Shown here piece after piece: positions 45,266 through 55,220 of a DNA stretch of 64,000 nucleotides; position 1 is the first letter of the stretch, and each line of letters starts with the position of its first letter. The notes under the pieces were generated by a model that ran no database searches, had not been told where the DNA came from, and saw only the letters and a program-made list of their open reading frames with translations. The position numbers and the translations under genes are program-made. The stretch spans positions 1,608,204 to 1,672,203 of the forward strand of contig CM030935.1 in NCBI GenBank assembly GCA_018136815.1. The letters run 5' to 3'. This DNA is from Isochrysis galbana. Taxonomy: Eukaryota; Haptophyta; Isochrysidales; Isochrysidaceae.

Positions 45266-45305
45266 TGAAAAAAACATTCTTGAAGGTTCAGGCTACTATA
45301 CTGCT
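45266..45305 (+). repeat. family B start cut by a family C insertion
   Basis: GAAAAAAACATTCTTGAAGG and GTTCAGGCTACTATACTG match the family B terminus, which ends where the CAACTAAC element begins. This gives a relative age: the family C derivative is younger than this B copy. Confidence 0.5.
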
Positions 45306-45904
45306 CAACTAACTTTATAGTTAGACACGATGGAGCGCGCCGGCGCGCCTCTCCTCTCCTTCGGGCTCCCCGCCGAGGGCGGCCCCCCAGCCCCCATGGA
45401 CCTGTCGCAGTCGAAGCGACCGCGTCCGCCGTCAGAGGCCGAGCAGGTGTGTGCGACCCCGGTCGCACCCCGCGGCCCGTGGCCTCGGCCACACCCGCCA
45501 AGACAGACATGCTGGCCCCCCACATGGGGGGTGGCAGTCTGTGGACCCCAACACACCACCACCACGACCACACTTCCTCATCCTCCATGGGCATGCCTTA
45601 TGGCAGAGGCCCCTCTCACCCTGGTGACGGTCGCGCTGCCACGGCGGCGCGACTCGAGACCGGGTGGCCCTCATGGGCACAACATACTGGTTGCAAGCAT
45701 TGACAAACCGCACAACACACACCCCTGTCAAGACAGGGAGGAATGGCCAGCGGGGACGCTGTGGCACAACTGCCACGACCCCCCGCCGATCACCCGAACC
45801 GCGTGGGTCAGCCTATGGGAATCTTTGCACACACATGTCGTGCGCCCGGAGGAGAGGGGAGTCACGCCGGCGCGCTCCATCGCGTCTAAGTATAAACTTA
45901 GTTG
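45306..45904 (+). mobile_element. family C deletion derivative with both inverted ends
   Basis: 599 bp. The left end CAACTAACTTTATAGTTAG then ACACGATGGAGCGCGCCGG; the right end, on the minus strand, CAACTAAGTTTATACTTAG then ACGCGATGGAGCGCGCCGG. The inverted similarity extends about 60 bases inward. The frame from 45330 starts MERAGAPLLSFG and keeps about 115 residues similar to the N-terminus of the 612-residue protein before the copies diverge. Best example showing both ends of the family. Confidence 0.75.
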
Positions 45905-46351
45905 AGCCCAAGGTCTTTAACTTTTGGGTTTTTCGTGAGTGTTTTTTGTAGCAACTTCGTCGAGTCCCACCGTGTTCCCAAGCGAGTCCCCCCGAGTTCC
46001 CGAGTCTATACCTATACCCCGAGTCAACGAGTCAATACAAGTCTAGCACGCGCCTGAGCCACCCCCAGTCGCCTGCCACCCCCCCCCACAAGCCTCCTTC
46101 CGCACTTCCGCGCCCTCCGTGCTCCGTGCGTCGTGCGTCGATCACCATGCCCGTAGTCACTCCCGAGGAAAGCTCCATGAGCTCCCCGCAAGAACCGCGT
46201 TCCGCGCTAGCTGCCGGCGCGCTCTCGCAGGCAATCTCCAAGAGTGAGATCAGCCTTGCTCTGACAGGGGGAGGGAATACCTGAGGGAGGGGGAGGGAAC
46301 ACCTGAGGGAGGGGGGGGGGTGCCAAAGGGGTAGTCCGAGTGGCGGCGCAC
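45905..46351. other. spacer, no gene recognised
   Basis: C-rich, with a short plus-strand frame from 46147 (MPVVTPEESSMSSPQEPRSA, 45 codons) that could be the start of a lost mobile-element protein. Duplicated GGGAGGGAA(T/C)ACCTGAG near 46270-46310. Confidence 0.3.
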
Positions 46352-46600
46352 CAAAAAAAAACTGAAGATTCAGGGCCAAACACCTACTTGCTACTTGCTA
46401 CTTGGAGACTGGGAGCCCGTTAAGGCTAACTACTAACTAATACCTCTCCCTCTCCGCTGACATCGCCCTTATCTCCCTTCGCTCCCCTTCCTCCCCTTGC
46501 CCCCTTCATTCCTTTTTCTTCGGTTTCCGGGACCCGGCCTAGGCCTAGGTGCTAGGTGCGCTACCTTTGGCGCCTGGACGCCTGGACGGGTTATTCATAG
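46352..46600 (+). repeat. family B repeat, partial
   Basis: AAAAAAAAACTGAAGATTCA then CACCTACTTG, CGCTGACATCGCCC and TTCTTCGGTTTCCGGGACC. It is truncated shortly before the assembly gap. Confidence 0.65.
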
Positions 46601-46648
46601 GAGGTAGAGGTAGGTGGCCGGGCATCTTTGCTGATGAGCAGCCAATAC

Positions 46649-46748
46649 NNNNNNNNNNNNNNNNNNNNNNNNNNNNNNNNNNNNNNNNNNNNNNNNNNNN
46701 NNNNNNNNNNNNNNNNNNNNNNNNNNNNNNNNNNNNNNNNNNNNNNNN
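46649..46748. other. assembly gap of 100 N
   Basis: Exactly 100 N, a conventional placeholder for unknown length. Sequence on the two sides need not be as close as it appears, and upstream parts of the elongase gene region could be missing. Confidence 0.99.
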
Positions 46749-46822
46749 TCCTACTCCGTTTTTACCACTCTAGGATCTAGAGGGAGGCGCGAGCGCGCGC
46801 GAGGGGCGTCGAGCTCGCTGCA

Positions 46823-47599
46823 ATGTACACCCGCGCGCCGTCGGAGTACCTCGCGCTGTATGATGGCTTCAACTGGAAGCACGCGCTGATGAGCCATCCT
46901 ACTACTCCATTTCTCGTCGGCGCGGGCTACCTCGTGCTCGTCCTCGCGCTCAACAACTTTGCGCGGGGCTTGAACCTCAACATGAGACTGCTGCAAGCTG
47001 CGCACAACCTGATCTTGTGTCTTGGCTCTCTCGCAATGGCACTGGGCACGGCGGTAGAGGTGACGCGAAGGGTGCGCTTTGAGGGCTCTAGTCGCTGGCT
47101 GTTCTGCGAGGCTCCCTCGACGGAGCCTGTCGGTGCGCTCTGGTTCTGGAGCTACATCTACTACCTCTCCAAGTACTACGAGCTACTGGATACTGTGCTA
47201 CAGCTTCTCAAGGGCCGGCCGCCGCCACACTTTATGCTTCACGTGTACCATCACTCCGTCGTCCTAGTAATGGGTTGGGGATGGCTCGAGTACGTACAGA
47301 CCTTATCCTTCATCGGTTTGCTCTTCAACACTAGTGTTCATGTTGTCATGTACTACTACTACTTCCTCCGCGTCCTGGGCCGCGATGTGTGGTGGAAAAG
47401 CTTCGTTACTAGATTCCAGATCGTCCAGTTCTGCACATCTGCCGTCTGCGGCTGCATCACCCTCTACCTTGTCCTCGTAGAGGGCGCGCAGTGTGCGGGG
47501 CTGCACTCATTGTGTCTCAACTTCATGTTCAACATGACACTGCTACAACAATTTGTTGACGTTCTGAACTCCGGGCAAAAGGCGAGGAAGAAGGAATAG
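46823..47599 (+). CDS. ELO-family fatty acid elongase (3-ketoacyl-CoA synthase)
   Basis: 258 residues, single exon. Several membrane helices; hallmark motifs are KYYELLDTVLQLL and the histidine box HVYHH (residues about 140-144), followed by NTSVHVVMYYYYFL and QIVQFCTSAVCG. The order is that of the ELO family (PF01151), ER enzymes that condense malonyl-CoA with acyl-CoA in very-long-chain and polyunsaturated fatty acid elongation. The C-terminus ends in basic KARKKE, fitting an ER retrieval signal. HxxHH of this form is usual for the family; substrate preference cannot be read from sequence. It begins 75 bases after the N gap, so an upstream exon is possible. Confidence 0.9.
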   Translation: MYTRAPSEYLALYDGFNWKHALMSHPTTPFLVGAGYLVLVLALNNFARGLNLNMRLLQAAHNLILCLGSLAMALGTAVEVTRRVRFEGSSRWLFCEAPSTEPVGALWFWSYIYYLSKYYELLDTVLQLLKGRPPPHFMLHVYHHSVVLVMGWGWLEYVQTLSFIGLLFNTSVHVVMYYYYFLRVLGRDVWWKSFVTRFQIVQFCTSAVCGCITLYLVLVEGAQCAGLHSLCLNFMFNMTLLQQFVDVLNSGQKARKKE

Positions 47600-48891
47600 C
47601 AAGCGCCCCCGGCTTGGAAGCTCCGGGGCAGGACCAAATCGTGGAATGCGGGAGAGCCCACGCATGTCAGCAATGCTGAATGCTCATGATGTTACGTACT
47701 CACGTATCTCAAGGGCGGTCCAAGGTCAAGCACTATCTTAGCTACTAGCCGAGTCACTCACCCATTTTATTTACGTAGTATTTCCATCTCTCATGGGTGT
47801 CCACGGATACCCCCGGGACCCCCCTTACCTGCCCCCCAAATCCCCTCCCGCGGCCCCCCTCTCCCCCCACGAAAGGACATGGCGTCGGTGAGTGAGTCCC
47901 TAGTCTTGCTGTCGCTGGACATGGCCCATGGCCATGGCCCATGGGAGTCTACTTTGGATTTTGGGAGTGGTCGCGCGCGTGGTCAAAGCGGTGAATGTCA
48001 GGCGCATCCCCATAACAAGCGCGGAGAGGTTCCGCGTCGATCGATTGCCAGCTGTTGGTCTCGCAATGATGGCTGGCAGCTGCTTGCGCGTCGCGCGCGC
48101 GATTGACGTCGCTAGCTCGGCGATTCCTAGGTCCTAGGTGTATGGGGCTTGGCGCGGCAAGAGCCGCCCCACGGGCGCATGCGAATCGGCCCAACACCAA
48201 CACCCACCACCAACCCACCCCCAATACACAAAAACACCTAAGAAATAAGAAAGGCCGAGGGATACCCCATGAGTACACACTCAGAGTACACTCATACTAA
48301 ACTGACACGAGTGGTGGCGAGTGGAGGCGGAAGAGCCAAATATGCACCGCGCATGCACGATCTATCGCCCTACGACCACGACCACGCCGTGTCTGACATT
48401 GGCTTACAGTACAGCCCCTACCCGTAGCCCACCCGACTCACGCCAACGCGGGTGGCACTCCTCGTGGAGACACCCCAAGAACCCGAAGGGGATGAAGATT
48501 TCGACAAGTCGCTGACCATAATCATCACTTTCACGCCGCACAAGCGTGGCTTGGCCGCCGGCGCGCGGGTGGCGGCGTATGGCAGATATGTGTGGGTGCT
48601 TCCTCCCCCCCCCAGAAGGAGAAGGAGCGGAGACGGGGGGAGGCTCGTGCTCCGCCACGAGTGAACTGAATAGGAACGTAGTTGCCGTGAGACTACCGTA
48701 TAGGCATGGCCTAGCTAGCTCGTAGTGCAGTGCAGCTAGTGTTTAGGCTATTGTCCGCATGCGCGCTTAGAGCCCACGCAAGGCGTCTACATTCTTGGCG
48801 CTCTCAGACGCATCGAGGGCACCATTTTACACCACCTGGCTTCATCGAATGTCCTCATCAAACCACTCACGCACCATTCTCAACTTCAACT
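47600..48891. other. long spacer without a recognised gene
   Basis: Contains GGCCCATGGCCATGGCCCATG, nearly palindromic, near 47923, and a decayed family A-type end near 48640-48685 (minus strand CAACTACGTTCC...). Short frames such as 48452-48664 show no recognisable domain. Confidence 0.35.
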
Positions 48892-50298
48892 CTACATCTT
48901 TGTAAGGCGCAGTGCAGCTGCATAGGAAGGCTCATTTTCGAGCAACTCGTCTGGGAGTGAGGGTGTTGGCGAGGCGCTTGCGAATGCGAGTAAGCACTGC
49001 TTAGGAGAGCACAAGCGCGCGGTGACCGTATGAACATATCGCTTGTTTCGTTCGCCCATGGCCTTACCACCACATCTGATGCCAAGCCAGCGTGCGCTGA
49101 AAGCTTCACTGCACCACACGCGGGCCAAAGCGATTGATGACGCTGATTCTTCTCTTTTTGCATTGGCATGCTCCGAGCATGGGCTCTCGGCGTGCTCGCG
49201 ATGCAACGCATGTTCAAGAACAACGGCTCGCGCCTCTGCGTGACGCAATTCGCCCGTGTGGGCTTCCCTGCGATTGGTCAACAGCCCGATGCGCGCGTGC
49301 ACCTCCTGGCATAGAGATGTTGCCTGATCCCATGCCTGCCATGCAGAGCCATCATCGGGCCATATTTCACTTACGTATACATGAGGCCCGCTGGATGAAT
49401 CGGCACGTACATCATCGGCACAACCATCCACTACGTAGGCGTAGCGGAGCGGCAGGTCCTTTTCAAAAATCCACGACGCTGAGTGCAGTGCACCGATTGG
49501 TCCATTCCCTACTTCGTCTGCCTGATGCCCTGTGTCGCTCGAGTAAACGCTTAGAGGAATCATACTGCTTGCCAAAGGTTCCATCTGGAGGTGCTCGCCT
49601 CTATCTCTTCGCAATTTCCGCAGTTTCTGCATTGTGCTCTGTGACATATCGATGGGCCAGGAGACGATGGAGTATCCTGCTTGCTGAGCGGTTGCGAGAG
49701 CCATGTTGACCATGTTCTGCTGAGCCAATAGACCTGCTCCCCGAGCTTGCCAATTCTGCATCTCGTCGCTAGAGGTGTCAGAAGTACTGAGCTCTGCCCA
49801 GCCAGAGGTGAACAGCGCCTGTCGAGCTACCTCACGAGTCACTGGGAAAAGAGGTCCCTCGGAAGCACTCCGCTGGCCATCGTTGCCCCCCGAGCTCAGC
49901 AATGTCGGACGGAGTGGAGCATGCTCGTGCACGAGCACTCCTATCTTGGTGATCGCCGCGTGAAGGTCATGCCGGAGGGCTCTCTCGGTCTCCTCGAGAG
50001 GCCCGAGCTGCTTTGCCAGCTCTCTCTTCCTACGAGCCGCCGTCGCCTTGGTCTCCCCCTCCTCTGCTGCAGCAGTGCCAGCGAGGGCAGCCCTCTTGAT
50101 GGCAAGAGTGGCCGCCTCCAGCTCAGAGCGCGCCGCCTCGCCCACCGCCTTGATCTGGCGGAGCTGTGCTCGCCAACGCTCATCGAGTGCAACCACCTCG
50201 CTCACCAGACCAACCTCGGCACCCCGCCGTCGCTGCGATTCGCGCACGACATCGGGGTCACCGCCCGCGTCGACGCGGAACCACGTGATGTCCAGCAT
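48892..50298 (-). CDS. seryl-tRNA synthetase-like protein, probably inactive paralogue
   Basis: 468 residues, one exon, start MLDITWFRVDAGGDP at 50298. Residues 1-125 match the SerRS N-terminal tRNA-binding arm (GDPDVVRESQRRRGAEVGLV, a long basic coiled coil, then VLVHEHAPL). The rest can be aligned with the class II core: ASWIFEKDLPLRYAYVVDGC where SerRS has its EWF..LPIRYAG..CFR segment, and LGIRCGGKAMGERNKRYVHT near the C-terminus. Motif 2 (FRREAG...GVFRVHQFEK in SerRS) is replaced by unrelated sequence. The motif 3 arginine region is replaced by LCSPKQCLLAF. Charging activity is therefore unlikely; a regulatory or structural role, as proposed for other SerRS paralogues, is inferred. The frame is intact throughout, arguing against a decaying pseudogene. 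Confidence 0.65.
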   Translation of the reverse strand: MLDITWFRVDAGGDPDVVRESQRRRGAEVGLVSEVVALDERWRAQLRQIKAVGEAARSELEAATLAIKRAALAGTAAAEEGETKATAARRKRELAKQLGPLEETERALRHDLHAAITKIGVLVHEHAPLRPTLLSSGGNDGQRSASEGPLFPVTREVARQALFTSGWAELSTSDTSSDEMQNWQARGAGLLAQQNMVNMALATAQQAGYSIVSWPIDMSQSTMQKLRKLRRDRGEHLQMEPLASSMIPLSVYSSDTGHQADEVGNGPIGALHSASWIFEKDLPLRYAYVVDGCADDVRADSSSGPHVYVSEIWPDDGSAWQAWDQATSLCQEVHARIGLLTNRREAHTGELRHAEARAVVLEHALHREHAESPCSEHANAKREESASSIALARVWCSEAFSARWLGIRCGGKAMGERNKRYVHTVTARLCSPKQCLLAFASASPTPSLPDELLENEPSYAAALRLTKM

Positions 50299-51111
50299 CG
50301 AAGCCCTAACCAATGGTCTATTCATATCTCGGTTGCATCATCATAGTAATCCCAGCTGACCCGGTCGAAGGCTTTCTCCCTGTTTAATCTTAAGTCGTGT
50401 TTTGTTGTAGATACCTCAGTGCTACTATGCGTGTGACAACGTCGACCTTGTCTGGAGTCCTTGTGTCGCCGTCACGAGTGCTAGCCGCACGATGTTATCA
50501 TTGGTCTACACAACACTGCTATCTATTCACGGACCACCCACCATATGGGTGGATACAAACATGGTACCCACGCCGAGAGACACCCACCTGTCTTGCGCGC
50601 GCGACTGAGCGCGCGTACCCCGGACCTCTTCATCCAATGCAACAAGCTTGGACAAATTCCAGAGACCGAATACCTTTTTTCTCCAAAAGGTTCCTCCGAC
50701 CCTCGGACCCCGCTCAAGGGAGCGGGTGTTGGGAGCCCAGTCAACACATGGCACATGGGCCCAGCGCCCAGCAGACTCCGTCAGAACCGTCGCGCGACCC
50801 GCGAGCCGAATTCCCGGCAGCACTGAACATCAAAACCTCCCAAGATTATTCTCTGTTTGACGGGGAGAACATTCAGCTTTTCCGCTTTTCCATCAGTTTC
50901 TATACCGCTTTGCCACTCCAATTATTGAAGATAAGAAGTTGATGGCCTACCGGTACGGCCGTCGGCCGTCGGCAGGTCCTGGTTATCCCATTGGACCGAC
51001 AACATTCAACATTCTTGAGAAAATTTCAATTCCTTGACCTGGTTATCCCATTGGACCCACAACATTCTCGAGAAAAAATCAAAAGCGGCGTCGAGATTCG
51101 ATCCAGCATCC
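50299..51111. other. spacer with 63-bp tandem repeat
   Basis: CTGGTTATCCCATTGGACC recurs at 50977 and 51040 within a unit of about 63 bp. The earlier part has frames on both strands at 50523-50826 with no recognisable domain. Confidence 0.4.
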
Positions 51112-51119
51112 CTCCGCAA

Positions 51120-52653
51120 TTGGGGTTGGCAGAAATATCCACAAAATCGGACCCAAATATCCAGCAAAAATATCCGCAAAATATCCACCAAGCTACCCAA
51201 ATATCCGGGAAAATATCCAGCTCTGCACCATAAATAGCACTACACGCTGTAGCTGTTGCGCCACGCTCGCGCGCAGGTGCGGCGGTTATTTGAGCTCTAG
51301 CCTGCATCCATCCTCGCATATCCATACCCATACATCTACATTTGACATTTGCAGATAACTGATGATTGATGATTGATGATTGACGATGGACCCCATTGAA
51401 ACCTCATCACACATTGCACACCACACATCACACATCACGACTGCTGGCGTTTATTGCGATTGTATCGTATCATCACCGACGCTTGAATTTGGTCTGCAAG
51501 AGACCGTTCACGATTCGAACCAAACATGCAACATGCACTGTAGCAATGAGAACACACGTTCAGAAGCAGCCGAATTGGGACTGAGACAGAAAGCTATCCT
51601 AGCCGCCCGCGCCCACATGGGGAAGAGCTTATGATGCGAAGCCCACCATTGGAGCACTGCTTTTGTGAAGTCCCCGACGTCCCCATGGTCAATGACAACG
51701 CCTCGACAAGCCTGTAAATAATCGGGCAGCTCGTTCTTCAACTCATCGGCCATGTTGGGAATGTGAGAGAAGCAAGAGACACTAGCAAGCCTATGAACCC
51801 ACAATCTATCCACCTGCCCATAGGCGAACGACGGATTGAAAGCACGGAGGAGGCTGCAAATGCGATGCTGTTCTTGGCAATGGAAAGGGGTAGCACAATT
51901 GTCAGTCAGGCGTTTTTCGAGGTATTCGTAGGCTCCCATCACATGAGCGACGGTCTTCTTCCATAGAGGTAGCACACACACATCCACTGCCCTCCTCATC
52001 TCGTTCTCATTTGTGATAAGTAAAGTAGAGCCGTCGGAGTACGCGATGGTGGTTAGTCACACAATGAGGGGTGTGGGCGGCCACGCGCCCCATGCTCCAT
52101 GTCGCACTGAATTGTGTGCTTGATGGTTGATGCGTGAGAGGGTGTTGTCGTGTTGTCGTGGTGAGTGAGGGCAGCTAGTGCGGCGCGAGCGAGCGGCCGA
52201 GCCGGCGCCTCGGCGCGTCGCGCGTCGCGCGTGCGATGCTCCGCTAGGTGTGTGTGGCGTGATGGGAGTGGGCGCTGGGGACAACGGGCAGGAGCATGAG
52301 GCAGGAGGGCCTCACCTCTCCTCCGCATGGTCGTGCTCGCAGTCCGTGTCTGTCGCATCTGCAATCATCGAACACCATTACTAAGATAATCAGCCTCATT
52401 ATTAACGTATCTACCATGTCCTCTTTGTGGGACCTCGCTGGTGACCCCCAGGCGAGCTACGCGCCCCTTGGTGGTTTTGTTTTTGATCTGCGAGGGTTTT
52501 GTTTTCGCGTAGGCCCCCCACACTCACCCAAATATCCACCAAGTATCCAACGCTCCCACCCAAATATCCGGAGATAGCTGGTTGAACCACTGGTTCTGCC
52601 AAAATCAGCCCAAATATCCAGTAGATATATCCGGATATTTCTGCCAACCCCAA
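51120..52653 (-). mobile_element. hAT-family DNA transposon, 1534 bp
   Basis: Inverted ends TTGGGGTTGGCAGAAATATC (51120) and its exact complement ending at 52653, with an 8-bp duplication outside. Both subterminal regions carry many copies of AAATATCC (51133-51222 on the left; 52525-52640, in both orientations, on the right). This is the sort of clustered site bound by hAT transposases. A C-terminal transposase piece lies at 51508-51999. At 1.5 kb it is shorter than autonomous hATs and probably moves only in trans. Confidence 0.85.
51508..51999 (-). pseudogene. hAT transposase, C-terminal part with dimerisation motif
   Basis: 163 codons ending in ARIAFCLSPNSAASERVFSL then L, the hallmark of the hAT C-terminal dimerisation domain (PF05699). 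The preceding KAVLQWWASHHKLFPMWAR also fits. No catalytic RNase H-like core remains, so it is a remnant inside an internally deleted element. A related remnant lies at 15194-15391. Confidence 0.8.
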
Positions 52654-52789
52654 CTCCGCAATGACGGACGGGTTCGGAGCACTGTACCAGCATGCCGCGG
52701 CCGTTTCATCCGCACCTATGGAGGAGAAGTGGTACTCATACAACTGGAATTTCTGGAGGTGATCACCGTCAACCAGAGAATGTTTTTGG

Positions 52790-53165
52790 TTGGTGATGAG
52801 TGTGGAGGAGGGAGTGGAGCTGTGGCTGTGTTGCATGTGAAGGGAGTGGGGTTGGTGTCTGTAACATGTGAGATACAGTTCCTGGGAAGCATGGGGCACG
52901 GGCTACCAGAGGCGAGAGAGGCACGCGACGGGCGACGGGGGAGCTGAGGACGAGCGAGCAGCCTCAGTCGGCATGTCGGCATGAAGTCGCTTGGGACGAG
53001 GACGGGAACAGGAGGCACACGAGGAGGGACACAGGACACAGGGGCGCTCGTGCGCTGGCGCGGAGCGTACGAAGGACACCGTACGAGAGATGACACGCGG
53101 GGGGGGGGGGGGGGGGACACGCGGGAAAAGGAGAGGGATGAAACGAGGCCGGCGACTTAGACAGA
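52790..53165 (-). mobile_element. LTR relic related to the copia-like LTR
   Basis: On the minus strand it shows TGTATCTCACATGTTACAG and ACATGCAACACAGCCACAGC, matching TGTACCTCACATGTTAATG and ACATGCACAGCAGCCACAGC in the 3' part of the LTR at 27843. Old and broken; only part of an LTR. It sits close to the right edge of the hAT element. Confidence 0.45.
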
Positions 53166-53193
53166 ACAGAAAAGGTGTCGTTCCGTCAATTGT

Positions 53194-53864
53194 GGGGGAA
53201 AACCCCTTTCGGGTAAAAACAACGCAGGGGGGGGGGGGCATTCATGAATAGGAGCCCAGAAACGCTAATCTCTCCTCGCAAGAGCGAGTGGCCGCGGCGA
53301 GCCGCGGGCCCCTTCCCTCCTGGTTCTGGCGCCCCCGTCTTCTCTTACCCAAACGGGGCGAGAAGACACGTAAACGCCGGAGGGGAGAGCTGCCACTCCC
53401 CCCTCCCCTCCCTCTTCCCTTTTCCTCCTCTCTTCCCTGCGGCGGGGGCCCATGGCGCGCGCCTGCGGCCCCTCTTCAGGTCCCCAGGAGGCCAGCAGGG
53501 GCCTGGGAGCGCAGCTCAGGGGCTCAGGGGGCAGGTGAGGCTGGGGCATGGCCCTGGCCCCTCCTGCCTCTCCATCGCTGGCTCTCGAGCCCCTGCCAGT
53601 CGACTGGAGCTGGCTGGGGGGTCTTGATCAGGGGGGCCCAGGGGGAGGAGGGGCTGGTCAGAGGGATGGGCTGGCCACGACAGGCCAGGGCGGGCGAATC
53701 AGGCGTGCCTGTGGGGAGAGGGATGGGTCAGCATGGCAGTGTGCTCCTGGCAAGCCATCAGGCATGCCAGGAGAGTGGGTGGTTCCTCCCCCATGGCGGG
53801 GGAGGAGTGGAGAGAGGGGGGGGCTCGTGCCCCGCCATGGGTGAACCAAGTATAAACTTAGTTT
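53194..53864 (-). repeat. family A repeat, copy 4
   Basis: Minus-oriented copy. The hairpin end near 53845-53864 reads AACTAAGTTTATACTTGG on the minus strand; the other end stops at the GGGGGAAAACCCC segment near 53194 without an ATT tail, as in copy 1. Confidence 0.75.
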
Positions 53865-53959
53865 AGATAGACCTAAGAACGAAGATTGATGATTTACCAT
53901 CGCGGTTATAACGGTAGAGCGGAAAATAGCGAAACAGCCTGCAGAGGCTCGCGAATGCG

Positions 53960-54150
53960 ACAGTCTCCGCGCGCTTGGAGATATGCTCGTGTTCAGCGTT
54001 CAGCCGTTCAGCCCCCGCTTCTTGCACATGTCCGACTTTCGCGTCTTCAAAAGCCGGAGGAAGGCGATTGGCTTTCGCGTTCTCGTCCGAAGGGCGCGCT
54101 GTAAAGCCCTTAGGGACCTCGATATACCATCGGACAGAGCCTGCTCTACC
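53960..54150 (+). pseudogene. phytanoyl-CoA dioxygenase-like fragment, copy 2
   Basis: The frame from 53983 reads MLVFSVQPFSPRFLHMSDF then FKSRRKAIGFRVLVRR, paralogous to the fragment at 12720-12965. DNA identity is high over CGCTTCTTGCACATGTCCG and neighbouring blocks. This copy has an extra nine bases that duplicate CAGCGTTCAGC/GTTCAGC. It directly follows a family A copy. Confidence 0.5.
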
Positions 54151-54519
54151 AAATTAAATGCTTCCGTGGCTGCACGCTGCACGCTGCACGGGGATCTGAA
54201 ACGTCGCCCCCGGAGAGCAACCACCACCACCACCCCCTCCTACTCCTACCACCGATGCTACCCCGCTACAAAATTGCTCGACGTCCGACTGGCCAACCGG
54301 CTGACGCCAAGCTACCCCCGGCTGACCCTAGCTTTGCGCAGGGGCCTAACCCTAATTGGGCATCGAAGCATCATTCCACTTTCTACTAAAATCTTCGATC
54401 GCCGGCACGACTTCAAGCAAACGCGACTAGATGACGAGGCCCTTGGGTTGGCAACCCGCAAACAATCTCCTCACAAATGCAGCCAACGGAAGCTTTCCAC
54501 GGCTCGCGCGCAATCGAGT

Positions 54520-55220
54520 TCAGCTGGCATGCGTGGCCTCTCCGATGCTAACGCAACTCAAGTTGACCGACACAACCAATGAGCCCCGGTCGGTAAATCC
54601 TGAGTTGTGGTTAAGAATTTCGTCGAGAGGGGCAAAGTTTTGCCAACCGTTGGCTACTATCGTCTCGCTGAATATCAACGGCGCTTGCCGAACTATGGCG
54701 CGCCGATGATCAGCATTTTCGACAGTCACAGTGACTCCAACACCACATGACCAGCTGTTTGACGGATATTTGACACCGACAATCTCGAGGAAGATGGATA
54801 TGTGAAGAGGGGTAGAGTGGTTTGCTGATCGGGCAAAGCTCGAAGTACTGCCGGTGGGATGGAGTCTGAGACGCCATTCGCAATCCCCGATTTGAAACGT
54901 AGGTGAGCGCTGCGAGGAGGGGGGGGGGGGGGATGTGCTAGCATATGATGCGGAAGAGTTAACAAGAAATAGGCATGCATGGATCAGCAACAGTCAAGGG
55001 AGGGAGCGCACATAACATTCACAGGCAAAGATTTACATCAGAAATCGGGAGGGAACATGCCTACTCTTACGCACCTGAGTCTTATGACCTTCTCTCTCCA
55101 CAAGCCTGTGAAAATCGCCGATTGTCCAGTAGAAACCCATTCCAGCTGCCAAGGCGTTTTGTGAATCAACGTCCACGATCTCTTGCGGAAAGCAATTAAG
55201 CCTATCGAACAAAACATAGA
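54520..55220 (-). CDS. MATH-domain protein (3' exons)
   Basis: Two minus-strand exons, 55220-55075 and 54909-54520, with a 165-bp GT-AG intron whose acceptor follows a C run. They encode GFYWTIGDFHRLVEREGHK joined to RSPTFQIGDCEWRLRLHPTG. These are the first strands of a MATH/TRAF domain, followed by LHISIFLEIV and a WQNFAPLDEILN segment late in the fold. MATH domains bind partner proteins, often in ubiquitin pathways (BTB-MATH adaptors, USP7). No BTB or protease domain follows; the frame stops at 54520. Upstream exons are expected beyond 55220 (acceptor TCTGTCAG) but were not resolved, so the start is open. Confidence 0.6.

Larger units (their letters stand above)
51112..52661. repeat. 8-bp target-site duplication around the hAT element
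   Basis: CTCCGCAA at 51112-51119 and again at 52654-52661, directly abutting the inverted repeats. Eight bases is the diagnostic duplication length of hAT insertions. Confidence 0.85.

Noticed and set aside
47915-47945. GGCCCATGGCCATGGCCCATG palindrome as an operator
   Set aside because: It is built from repeated CATGG units in a repeat-rich spacer, with no adjacent gene start to regulate.
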